A stretch of DNA of 12,339 nucleotides from Clostridia bacterium. Lineage in GTDB: Bacteria; Bacillota; Clostridia; Oscillospirales; Acutalibacteraceae. The notes beneath the pieces are model-generated. The model saw only the letters and a list, made by a program, of their open reading frames with translations. It had not been told where the DNA came from and ran no database searches. Position 1 is the first letter of the stretch; each line of letters begins with the position of its first letter. Location of the stretch: contig CAAFXQ010000273.1 of assembly GCA_900767015.1 (NCBI GenBank), positions 1 through 12,339 of the forward strand. The letters run 5' to 3'. Positions 1 to 6,364 of the stretch are shown here, piece by piece. The position numbers were made by a program, and so were the translations under genes.

Positions 1-1
1 A

Positions 2-48
2 TTTGGGCACTATGCCGAATACCTTTAGGTTTTTAGAGATTGCCCAAA
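2..48. repeat. Inverted repeat at the window edge
   Basis: TTTGGGCA at 2-9 is matched by its exact reverse complement TGCCCAAA at 41-48, giving an 8-bp stem. Inside the loop is a smaller palindrome, ACCTTTAGGT (21-30). An A-rich stretch follows the right arm, so it does not look like a rightward intrinsic terminator. It could be the end of a transcription unit or repeat that begins outside the window. No coding sequence overlaps it. Confidence 0.4.
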
Positions 49-91
49 ATAAAAAAATTACAGAAAAACCAGATGTGAAGATTATAAACAC

Positions 92-120
92 TTGTTTTGC
101 GTATACCGATGTGATATAGT
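92..120 (+). promoter_or_regulatory. Sigma70-type promoter upstream of the small-protein/nuclease operon
   Basis: A -35 box TTGTTT (92-97) and a -10 box TATAGT (115-120) are separated by exactly 17 bases, and TGA directly before the -10 box makes an extended -10. Initiation would be near 127, giving an untranslated leader of about 120 nt before the ATG at 246. A terminator-like hairpin lies inside this leader. A second -10-like sequence, TATACT (223-228), has no acceptable -35 box. Confidence 0.6.
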
Positions 121-177
121 AAAAAATAAGAAAACATTTTTCATTTAATATGTTGAAAATAATGTGCTGAAAACGGC

Positions 178-206
178 GGCACAGCCGTATTCTGTGTCCT
201 TTTTTT
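178..206 (+). terminator. Intrinsic terminator-like hairpin in the leader
   Basis: GGCACAG (178-184) pairs with CTGTGTCC (192-199) with one bulged T, around a 7-nt loop, and seven T residues follow (200-206). An alternative hairpin, ACGGC (173-177) with GCCGT (184-188), uses overlapping bases, so the two cannot form together. It may close an upstream transcript, or act as an attenuator between the promoter at 92-120 and the gene at 246. Confidence 0.6.
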
Positions 207-245
207 CGTACCGCAAGTATTGTATACTATTTGTGAGGTGTTATG

Positions 246-659
246 ATGAAGCTGATTTTTTGTATTGATGACAACAACGGAATGATGTTCAACAACCGCA
301 GACAAAGCCGGGACAGTGTTCTTTGCGAACGGGTTGCCGCTCTTTGTGCGGGAAGCGTTCTCTGGATGAGTGATTATTCGGCGAAGCTGTTTCCGGACGC
401 TGACGGACTGAAAGCGGACAACGACTATATGGCAAAGGCGGGTGAAGAAGATTTTTGTTTTGTGGAAGATCTCGACTATTCGCTTGAAAACTGTCGGGAA
501 GTGGTTCTCTATAAATGGAACCGGCACTATCCGGCGGATCGCTATTTTGAGGCTGACTTAAAGGCTCTCGGGTTTAAGCCGGTTTCCAAGTGCGATTTTG
601 AAGGCTCATCGCATAAAAAAATTACAGAAGAAATATATCAGAAGCAGGAGGCAGAATGA
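246..659 (+). CDS. Small conserved Clostridia protein (often labelled ribonuclease Z)
   Basis: This encodes a 137-residue soluble protein. Two ATG codons are adjacent (243 and 246). The second is preferred because GAGGTG at 235-240 then sits 5 bases away. The sequence begins MKLIFCIDD and has conserved-looking blocks NGMMFNNRRQSRD near the N-terminus, YSAKLF in the middle, and KWNRHYPADRYF and GSSHKKITEEIY towards the C-terminus. From memory, this pattern recurs in a short Clostridia family that databases often label ribonuclease Z. The label looks unreliable: the protein is less than half the length of RNase Z and lacks the metallo-beta-lactamase HxHxDH motif. There is no signal peptide or membrane segment. 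It ends one base before the nuclease ATG and its 3' end carries that gene's ribosome site, so the two are almost certainly co-transcribed. Its function is unknown. Confidence 0.85.
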   Translation: MKLIFCIDDNNGMMFNNRRQSRDSVLCERVAALCAGSVLWMSDYSAKLFPDADGLKADNDYMAKAGEEDFCFVEDLDYSLENCREVVLYKWNRHYPADRYFEADLKALGFKPVSKCDFEGSSHKKITEEIYQKQEAE

Positions 660-660
660 G

Positions 661-1794
661 ATGAAAAACAGACAAGCAGCCGGAAAGCTGAATCCGTTTA
701 AAAGCGTCATTGCGCTTTTGCTCGTCATTGCATTTTGTCTTGGCGGCTGCGGCGCATCGACACCGGACGAAACCCTATTAACGGAAATTGAATCGACGGC
801 CGTCATAACCGAAACCGAAGCGGCGGGCATTGTTGCTTCACAGGAAAGCACCGCAGAAGAAACAACCGAAGCCACAACACAAAGGGAAAAAGAGACGGCG
901 GAAACGCCGACCAAAAACAACAACCTCAGCGACAAGAAAATCTCACTTTCATCGATCCCGAAGTTTTCCGGAAAAGCCTATACGGCGGTCAATGATAACA
1001 AACCGTTTTTTACACCAAAGGAAATCACGGACGAGGCCTTCGAAAAGTACGGAAGTCTCGATAAAAAGGGAAGATGTACGGCCGCATTTGCGTGCCTGGG
1101 AACCGAGATCATGCCCGGAGAGGACGAGAAAAGAGGAAGCATCAGCAGCATTACGCCCACGGGCTGGGTTCAGGTGAAATATGACAACATCAGCGGCAAA
1201 TATTTATATAACCGCTGTCATCTGATCGGCTGGCAGCTTTCCGCCGAAAACGCCAATAAAGCCAATCTGATTACCGGGACAAAGTATCTGAACGTCGAGG
1301 GTATGCTCCCGTTTGAAAACATGATCGCCGATTATATCAAAGAAACAGACAACCATGTCATGTACCGGGTAACTCCGATTTTTGAGGGCAGCAATCTTTT
1401 AGCAAGCGGCGTACAGCTGGAAGCCTATTCGGTTGAAGACGACGGCGACGGAATCTGCTTTAATGTTTATTGCTATAATGTTCAGCCGGGAATCACGATT
1501 GATTATGCTACGGGAAGCAGCAGGCTCACCTCGGGCGGCTCGTCAAAAACTGCGGTGAAGCAAGAGACTACAAAGGCGAAAAATACAACCACCAAGCCGA
1601 AGAAAACGACGACCGAAGCCGACGCCGGCTTTACGAACACCGGCACATACATATTGAACACAAACACAAAAAAGATTCATTATCCGAGCTGCGGCTCCGT
1701 AAAGCGAATGAAGGATAAAAACAAAGAAAGCTATACCGGCAGTCTTGATTCGCTTCTTGCAAGAGGCTACACAAAATGCCGGAACTGCTTTTGA
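661..1794 (+). CDS. Lipoprotein DNA/RNA non-specific endonuclease with C-terminal Ada-like zinc domain
   Basis: This encodes 377 residues, starting at 661 because AGGAGG (646-651) lies 9 bases upstream; the longer frame from 598 has no such site. A basic N-terminus and a hydrophobic helix (about 13-26) lead to the lipobox LGGC with Cys30, so it is probably a lipoprotein outside the membrane. A Thr/Glu-rich linker (about 35-90) follows. The nuclease core (about 130-285) has the features of the DNA-entry/EndA-like beta-beta-alpha metal nucleases: YNRCHLIG with likely catalytic His187, then ENANKANLITGTKYLN with likely metal-binding Asn202 or a neighbouring Asn, and VTPIF. A second Thr/Lys linker (about 290-320) joins a C-terminal module (about 330-377) with His340, Cys344, Cys373 and Cys376, resembling the Ada-type zinc-binding fold. 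The likely role is cleavage of extracellular DNA, for nutrition, DNA uptake or defence. The exact role is inferred. Confidence 0.9.
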   Translation: MKNRQAAGKLNPFKSVIALLLVIAFCLGGCGASTPDETLLTEIESTAVITETEAAGIVASQESTAEETTEATTQREKETAETPTKNNNLSDKKISLSSIPKFSGKAYTAVNDNKPFFTPKEITDEAFEKYGSLDKKGRCTAAFACLGTEIMPGEDEKRGSISSITPTGWVQVKYDNISGKYLYNRCHLIGWQLSAENANKANLITGTKYLNVEGMLPFENMIADYIKETDNHVMYRVTPIFEGSNLLASGVQLEAYSVEDDGDGICFNVYCYNVQPGITIDYATGSSRLTSGGSSKTAVKQETTKAKNTTTKPKKTTTEADAGFTNTGTYILNTNTKKIHYPSCGSVKRMKDKNKESYTGSLDSLLARGYTKCRNCF

Positions 1795-1808
1795 AAACCG
1801 GACAAACA

Positions 1809-1849
1809 AAATCCCGCCTGTGAAAACAAGCGGGGTTTCGTTTACAGGC
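1809..1849 (+). terminator. Probable terminator with two competing hairpins after the nuclease gene
   Basis: AAATCCCGC (1809-1817) pairs with GCGGGGTTT (1830-1838) with one G-T wobble, followed by an imperfect T-rich stretch, TTTCGTTT. A second stem, GCCTGT (1816-1821) with ACAGGC (1844-1849), overlaps the first and excludes it. The hairpin begins 15 bases after the nuclease stop. Its T run is weak. The rest of 1850-1944 holds only short GC-rich hairpins (for example GGGGAAGCCCC at 1861) and no gene. Confidence 0.5.
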
Positions 1850-1944
1850 CAAGCTACATAGGGGAAGCCCCCATTTTCATAAAAATCAAAGCTTTTAGGG
1901 AGTTGTCTGCAACCCGACAAATTTTTTAAATTTGTAAACTATTC

Positions 1945-1974
1945 TTGATTTTCCTGCCTCTTATATGATAAAAT
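1945..1974 (+). promoter_or_regulatory. Promoter for the YjdF-like membrane protein gene
   Basis: TTGATT (1945-1950) and TAAAAT (1969-1974) are separated by 18 bases. This matches the sigma70 boxes at 4 of 6 and 5 of 6 positions. Initiation would fall near 1981, giving a leader of about 20 nt that contains the ribosome site. Confidence 0.5.
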
Positions 1975-2002
1975 CTACCCAACATTTTAAGGGGGATAGT
2001 AT

Positions 2003-2794
2003 ATGAAAGATTACATTAAACGACATCACGCTCAATCAAAGCTGAGCGAGCGGATTTACTGGTGGACACTTCGAGGGCTGATGATTTATGCAATCATAGT
2101 CAGCCTGATTCATTTGATCAAGGGCGATCCTGTAACAGGCGAAAACTCTCATCTTCAGCAAGTGCTTCAGATTTCAGCAAACCTTGTGGGTATGTTTGCA
2201 TGGGAAATTATGCTCACAACATCAGAAAAGAGCTTTCTCCATTACATACCGGCTTATGTTCAGAATATTACCTTGCTTGGATTCTTTCTTGGCTCCTTTG
2301 GCGGCGCATTCCTGAATCTCTATTACAAGTTTCCGCCTTACGATATTATTCTCCATGCCTTTGGCGGTGCGGAAGCCTGCTTTGTCGGGTACGAAATTAT
2401 TTCTGCAATTCAGCGCCGTGACAAAAAGACTGCGCCTCTCGCCCTGGTTTTACTTGGCGCCTGCGGAATTTCCTTCTTCTTCGGTGTTGGCTGGGAACTC
2501 TTTGAATTTACATTTGACCAGGTGGCCTGCGGTGATACGCAGCACTGGTCCTTTGCCCTTGCACAGCAGGCCTGCGAAAAGTACGGCTGTTCAATGCCAA
2601 ACATCATTCCGGAACTTGACCCGGGCAGATACGCCCTTATGGATACTATGGAAGATACCATTGCCAATGTGATCGGTGCAGTTGGTATGACTTTGATTCT
2701 GAAAATCAAGCCTTACCACCACAGCGGAAAGAACGATGTGAACAAGCTTATAGAAAAAGAAGATTGCGTGTGCAACCTCGCAGTCTGTCAATAA
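2003..2794 (+). CDS. Polytopic membrane protein, YjdF/DUF2238-like
   Basis: This encodes a 263-residue integral membrane protein. GGGGG at 1991-1995 lies 7 bases before the ATG. Hydrophobic segments lie near 24-40, 55-72, 84-106, 114-136, 146-163 and 218-235. The motifs recall the YjdF/DUF2238 group: DIILHAFGG (114-122) with an intramembrane His, GWELFEF (163-169) and DTMEDTIANVIGA (214-226). Conserved charged residues inside membrane segments suggest transport of, or catalysis on, a small substrate, but no function is established that I know of. The segment between the last two helices (about 173-213) is longer and polar, with three Cys (176, 191, 196). The last residues, EDCVCNLAVCQ, hold three more Cys. 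It has its own promoter and no co-transcribed neighbour. The family call is by motif pattern only. Confidence 0.8.
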   Translation: MKDYIKRHHAQSKLSERIYWWTLRGLMIYAIIVSLIHLIKGDPVTGENSHLQQVLQISANLVGMFAWEIMLTTSEKSFLHYIPAYVQNITLLGFFLGSFGGAFLNLYYKFPPYDIILHAFGGAEACFVGYEIISAIQRRDKKTAPLALVLLGACGISFFFGVGWELFEFTFDQVACGDTQHWSFALAQQACEKYGCSMPNIIPELDPGRYALMDTMEDTIANVIGAVGMTLILKIKPYHHSGKNDVNKLIEKEDCVCNLAVCQ

Positions 2795-2876
2795 GAGCGC
2801 CCGAGCGCATATTTGCAAAAAATAACGGAAATAGTAAAATGGCTCTGAATATCTTTATCAAAAAGAGTTCAAGACG

Positions 2877-2928
2877 AAAAACAAGGACTAAGGTCGGAAT
2901 ACCGAATGGTATCAAAACCTTAGTCCTT
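2877..2928 (-). terminator. Rho-independent terminator of the tRNA-Leu unit
   Basis: AAGGACTAAGGT (2883-2894) and ACCTTAGTCCTT (2917-2928) form a perfect 12-bp stem. An inner hairpin, ATACC (2899-2903) with GGTAT (2908-2912), extends it. Read on the minus strand the stem is followed by GTTTTT (2882-2877). It starts 3 bases beyond the CCA end of the tRNA, so it closes that transcript. The 80 bases between it and the membrane-protein stop hold nothing recognisable. Confidence 0.85.
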
Positions 2929-2931
2929 ATT

Positions 2932-3018
2932 TGGTGCCGGTGACCGGACTTGAACCGGTACGGTGTTGCCACCGAGGGATTTTAAGTCCCTTGCGTCTGC
3001 CTATTCCGCCACACCGGC
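2932..3018 (-). tRNA. tRNA-Leu (anticodon UAA), CCA encoded
   Basis: The minus strand folds into a full class II tRNA. The acceptor arm is GCCGGTG with CACCGGC, followed by discriminator A and an encoded CCA. The D-arm has GCG/CGC. The anticodon stem AGGGA/TCCCT encloses loop CTTAAAA, placing UAA at 34-36. The long variable arm CGGTG/CACCG has a 4-nt loop, and the T-arm has loop TTCAAGT. The anticodon reads UUA (and UUG by wobble), and the long variable arm agrees with leucine identity. The gene is 87 nt with CCA. It has its own promoter and terminator and no other tRNA beside it. Confidence 0.97.
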
Positions 3019-3029
3019 ACAACGGAAAT

Positions 3030-3058
3030 ATTATACCTTCGGCAAGCCGGAATGTCAA
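3030..3058 (-). promoter_or_regulatory. Consensus sigma70 promoter of tRNA-Leu
   Basis: On the minus strand TTGACA (3058-3053) and TATAAT (3035-3030) match consensus at all 12 positions with a 17-base spacer. Predicted initiation near 3023 leaves about 5 nt of leader before the mature tRNA 5' end at 3018. This fits a strongly expressed stable RNA. Confidence 0.9.
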
Positions 3059-3144
3059 GTGTTTTTGTGAGATCGGCAAGAATTCCGGTGAAAGCGGACA
3101 AGTGCGGCGGACTTTCTGTCCGGACCGGATGCCCTTTTGTCTTC

Positions 3145-4026
3145 TCAGAACCGGCGGATTTTGTTTTCACCTAGGCTTCCTTTGCGATACGCCGCCGGCG
3201 TCTGACAGGTATACTGCTTGAAAATACGGTTGAAGTGGCTCAGACTCGCATAGCCGAGCATGTTGGAAAGCTCAATCAGCGGAATTTCAGAATTTTTTAA
3301 AAAATCGCAGGCAATCGCAATTTTCAGTTCCTTAAGATATTGCTTGACGGTTTTTCCGGTATATTTCCGGAAGTATTCAATCATAACGGGCGGTGAAAAG
3401 TTGCCGAGCTTATAAACGTCGGCGGCGGTGCAGGCATAAAACGACGGAGAATGGATTTTCTCAAGAACCGCCGTGAACCATTCGGGACACTGCATTTCCG
3501 CAGTCGCTTCGCTTGAAAGCAGGGCGGAGATTGCACGGACAACAAGTTCGGCAAAAAAGAAATAATCACATTCAAATCCGTTGTGCTCGAGCATATTGAT
3601 TTTTTCCACTCTGCTTTTAAAAAACTGGAGGTCATCGACGCTGAGCATGACCGAACGCTCTTTTCTTTCGCAAAGGCCGGCAGTTGTTATCTCCATAGCG
3701 GTGCAGATCTTTTCGAGTTTTTCTTCCGTGATACTGATATTCATATGAATACAGCCTTGTTCGGGCTGTGCGGAAATTTTGTGACAGTCCTCGGGCCGAA
3801 TGAAACACAAGGTGCCTTTTTTTAAAAGAAAGGTTTCGCCGTTGATTTCATGAAGCGCCGCCCCTTGCGTCAGAATAAAAAATTCATAAAAATTGTGATT
3901 GTGAAGATCCGTCGTGTCCGCACTCCACCAATGAAGAGAGATTCCCCTTGTCCTGAGCTTGTCGTTGTCTTTGAAATCGACTGTTACCGCTTGATTTTCA
4001 GAAAAGTTCCGGTTGCTGTTTTCCAT
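3145..4026 (-). CDS. AraC-family transcriptional regulator with cupin sensor domain
   Basis: This encodes 293 residues. AAGGA on the minus strand lies 10 bases before the ATG. The N-terminal half (about 25-100) is an AraC-type cupin fold: the HNHNFYEFF block (42-50) and GTLCFIRPEDCHKI (71-84) are typical of the ligand-binding barrel. A helical linker (about 100-185) follows. The C-terminal domain (about 190-285) is the double helix-turn-helix: NFSPPVMIEYFRKYTGKTVKQYL for the first HTH, then IELSNMLGYASLSHFNRIFKQYTCQTPAAYRK with the family signature at 251-282. It is divergent from the symporter operon with 179 bases between starts, so it is the likely ligand-responsive regulator of that operon, probably an activator. 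The ligand is unknown. The protein has the usual family length and no missing motif. Confidence 0.93.
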   Translation of the reverse strand: MENSNRNFSENQAVTVDFKDNDKLRTRGISLHWWSADTTDLHNHNFYEFFILTQGAALHEINGETFLLKKGTLCFIRPEDCHKISAQPEQGCIHMNISITEEKLEKICTAMEITTAGLCERKERSVMLSVDDLQFFKSRVEKINMLEHNGFECDYFFFAELVVRAISALLSSEATAEMQCPEWFTAVLEKIHSPSFYACTAADVYKLGNFSPPVMIEYFRKYTGKTVKQYLKELKIAIACDFLKNSEIPLIELSNMLGYASLSHFNRIFKQYTCQTPAAYRKGSLGENKIRRF

Positions 4027-4056
4027 TTCGTATTTTCCTTTATTTTTATTGGCTTT

Positions 4057-4085
4057 ATGGTATCATTTTTACAAAGCAATGTCAA
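4057..4085 (-). promoter_or_regulatory. Promoter of the AraC-family regulator gene
   Basis: On the minus strand TTGACA (4085-4080) is a perfect -35 box. After 17 bases comes TACCAT (4062-4057), preceded by TGA, an extended -10. Initiation near 4050 gives a leader of about 24 nt. Confidence 0.75.
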
Positions 4086-4161
4086 CACGAAACGCAAACT
4101 TAAAAAAATCACTCATATCAGTAAAATAAAAGCAAGAAAAAAAGGCGGCTGTGTTTTACAA

Positions 4162-4167
4162 TATACT
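4162..4167 (+). promoter_or_regulatory. Candidate -10 box of the symporter operon, no clear -35
   Basis: TATACT at 4162-4167 is the best -10 element before the symporter gene. The bases where a -35 box would lie (about 4139-4144) are A-rich and do not match one. A missing -35 box is common at activator-dependent promoters, which fits control by the divergent AraC protein. I could not identify a convincing pair of AraC half-sites in 4086-4160. Confidence 0.4.
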
Positions 4168-4205
4168 CGGGTAAATTCCAAAAACAAAAAGGAGATAAAA
4201 AAAGT

Positions 4206-5600
4206 ATGGAGAAAACAACTCAAGTCAAAAAGACAAACCCATTGCGCTACGCAATCGGTATGTTCGGAACGTCGCTTCCGGTCAATATGTTCAAAACGTA
4301 TGCGATGTTATTTTATGTTGAAAAGCTCAGCCTTATCACGTCTGAGCAGTTTGCGATCATTACCGCAGTCTACACCTTCCTTGATGCGATCGACAATCCG
4401 GTCTACGGCTTTTTGTCCGACCGCACAAGAACGCCCTTCGGCCGCCGCCGTCCGTGGCTCGTGATCGGCACGCCGCTTCTGGTTCTGTGCTTTGTCATGT
4501 TCTTTAATCCTCCCGCTTCGCTCGGTCCCGGTTCTGTGTTCTGGTATATATTGATTATGTATATGCTTACGGGTACGCTCGACTCACTGATCAGTTCAAA
4601 CTATGGCTCGCTTTTCCCGGAGCTTTTCAAAACCGAGGAGGAAAGAGCCAAAACTAACGCAATCCGTCAGGTATTCCAGCTTGTCGCTATGGTTATTTCA
4701 ATCGCTCTTACTCCGATGGTTGCCGGTGTGTTAGGCTATAACATAACCGCACTGGTTTACGGTATTCTTGCTATTGCCACCATTTTATATATGACGTTCG
4801 GTACCCATGAGGATCTTTCCCTTCAGGATAAGCCGAAGCCGCCGCTTCTTGGTTCTGTCAAAGCCGTTGTTGTCAACCCGAAATTCTGGAAATACGGTGT
4901 TACAAATGCAGCTTTCGCCGCCGGGCTTTCTCTTGTTCAGACGGGTATCCCGCTTTATATCCTGTATTTCCTGAAACGTGAAGACGGTATCAGCACCACA
5001 ATCATGCTCGGTGTTTCTATCTTAAGCGCAATCATCTTTATTCCCGTATGGTTTAAAATTATCAAGAAAACAACAATTATGCCTGCGTGGCGGTCAGCTT
5101 TTGCCATTTTGGGTGCCGGCCTTATTCCGCTGTTTTTCACCTCGAACTTTGTTGTGGCCATCTGCATAACGGTACTCCTCGGCTTTGGTATGGGCGGTGT
5201 ACAGGCTTCCATGGACGTTGTTGCCGCAAGAATCATCGACGAGGACAGCCGCAAGTACGGCCTTCAGAGAGAGGGTATCTATTCCTCGCTTCTTGGCGTC
5301 CTCAATAAGGTCAGCGGTCTTTTTACTTCCGCAGGTTATCTGATTGCCGGTAAAGTCTTCGGCTATCAGAACGGTGAGAATCCCGGTCCGATGCCGGATC
5401 GTGCTGCTTGCTTCCTTGTTGTTGTTTTCCCTGCGATACTGATGTTCCTTGCTTTCGGCCTTTCGTTCTTCCTTAAATTCAAGGAAGACGAGAAAACGGA
5501 AAACGGGGAAACACAGGAAGAGGAAATCAGCCTTGCTGACGAGGAACCCGGCTTTGCAGAAGCGGAAATGGAGGCCGAGGCTTCGGCGGAGGCGGAATAA
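4206..5600 (+). CDS. GPH-family (MelB-like) MFS sugar:cation symporter
   Basis: This encodes a 464-residue, 12-helix inner-membrane transporter. GGAG (4191-4194) lies 11 bases upstream of the ATG. The MelB/GPH signature is near the N-terminus: LDAIDNPVYGFLSD at 59-72, with Asp60 and Asp63 where MelB carries its cation- and sugar-binding acids, followed by RTRTPFGRRRPWLVIG, the loop 2-3 motif. Other family marks are the central DSLISSNYGSLFPEL segment (126-140) and the tract EERAKTNAIRQ (145-155). Family members bring in glycosides, glucuronides or similar polar compounds with Na+ or H+. After the last helix, residues 425-464 form an unusual tail rich in Glu and Ala, probably cytoplasmic. The stop and the esterase start share a base (TAATG), indicating translational coupling. 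The substrate is undetermined. Confidence 0.92.
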   Translation: MEKTTQVKKTNPLRYAIGMFGTSLPVNMFKTYAMLFYVEKLSLITSEQFAIITAVYTFLDAIDNPVYGFLSDRTRTPFGRRRPWLVIGTPLLVLCFVMFFNPPASLGPGSVFWYILIMYMLTGTLDSLISSNYGSLFPELFKTEEERAKTNAIRQVFQLVAMVISIALTPMVAGVLGYNITALVYGILAIATILYMTFGTHEDLSLQDKPKPPLLGSVKAVVVNPKFWKYGVTNAAFAAGLSLVQTGIPLYILYFLKREDGISTTIMLGVSILSAIIFIPVWFKIIKKTTIMPAWRSAFAILGAGLIPLFFTSNFVVAICITVLLGFGMGGVQASMDVVAARIIDEDSRKYGLQREGIYSSLLGVLNKVSGLFTSAGYLIAGKVFGYQNGENPGPMPDRAACFLVVVFPAILMFLAFGLSFFLKFKEDEKTENGETQEEEISLADEEPGFAEAEMEAEASAEAE

Positions 5601-6364
5601 TGGCGGTTGTCAATATCACGTTCCGCTCCGAACAGCTGAAAAGAAATGCGCAGGTCTGTCTGTGTCTGCCCGACGCAATCCGCATGAACAACCGGGCAAT
5701 CAGCGACAGAAAGGTGCTGTGGCTTTTGCACGGTCTGTCCGAGGACAACACCTCGTGGCTTACCTATTCGAACATCGCCTATTATGCGATGAAAGGTGAC
5801 TTTATCGTTATCATGCCCGCCGGCGACCGAAGCATGTACTGCGACAACATCAACGGCCAGAACTACTTTAAATTTATTGCCGATGAGCTGCCCGAATATT
5901 TTCATCAGATTTTCGGCATCTCAAACGAACGGGAAAAAAACTATATCGCCGGTCTTTCCATGGGCGGCTTAGGGGCGGCGAAAATTGCGCTGACCTATCC
6001 CGAACGGTATACGGCAATGGGGAGCTTTTCGGGACTTTTGGACCTTTCACCGCTCAAGTATGTATTAAACGACGAGATGAAAAATGATTTTCCGTTTATG
6101 CTTTCCGCTCTTGACGATATCAAGCATACCCCCTTAAGCCCCGTTGCGCTTCTGGACAGGGATAAGCATAAGGATTTGAAAATGTACATATCGAGCGGAC
6201 TGCAGGACAACCTTGTCATTACAAGTATGTCCTTTAAAAGAAGAGCCGATAAGCTGAAGCTTGACTGTGAGCTTGTGCTGAAAAAAGGAAAGCACGAATG
6301 GACGTTCTGGGATCCGCAGGTCAAGCACTTCTGTGAAAAAATAATGGGGTGTAAGTGTGAATAA
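5600..6364 (+). CDS. Alpha/beta-hydrolase esterase (esterase D/EstA type)
   Basis: This encodes 254 residues. Its ATG overlaps the symporter stop. The sequence fits the putative esterase family (PF00756), which includes S-formylglutathione hydrolase, EstA tributyrin esterase and acetyl-xylan-type esterases. LLHGLSEDNTSW (42-53) forms the oxyanion-hole strand, GLSMGG (118-123) is the nucleophile elbow with Ser120, SGLQDN (199-204) places the probable acid Asp203, and HEWTFWD (232-238) places His232. There is no signal peptide, so it acts in the cytosol. Short cytosolic members usually remove acetyl or other short acyl groups. Coupling to the symporter suggests it de-esterifies the imported compound. 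The last 8 bases overlap the GTG start of the next gene. The substrate is inferred, not seen. Confidence 0.9.
   Translation: MAVVNITFRSEQLKRNAQVCLCLPDAIRMNNRAISDRKVLWLLHGLSEDNTSWLTYSNIAYYAMKGDFIVIMPAGDRSMYCDNINGQNYFKFIADELPEYFHQIFGISNEREKNYIAGLSMGGLGAAKIALTYPERYTAMGSFSGLLDLSPLKYVLNDEMKNDFPFMLSALDDIKHTPLSPVALLDRDKHKDLKMYISSGLQDNLVITSMSFKRRADKLKLDCELVLKKGKHEWTFWDPQVKHFCEKIMGCKCE

Noticed and set aside
141..527. Open frame of 128 codons on the minus strand
   Set aside because: It is antisense to the conserved small-protein gene, has no ribosome site, and its composition is typical of a shadow frame.
598..660. Longer N-terminus for the nuclease starting at 598
   Set aside because: It overlaps the upstream gene by 62 bases, lacks a ribosome site, and would place extra basic residues before a complete lipoprotein signal that begins at 661.
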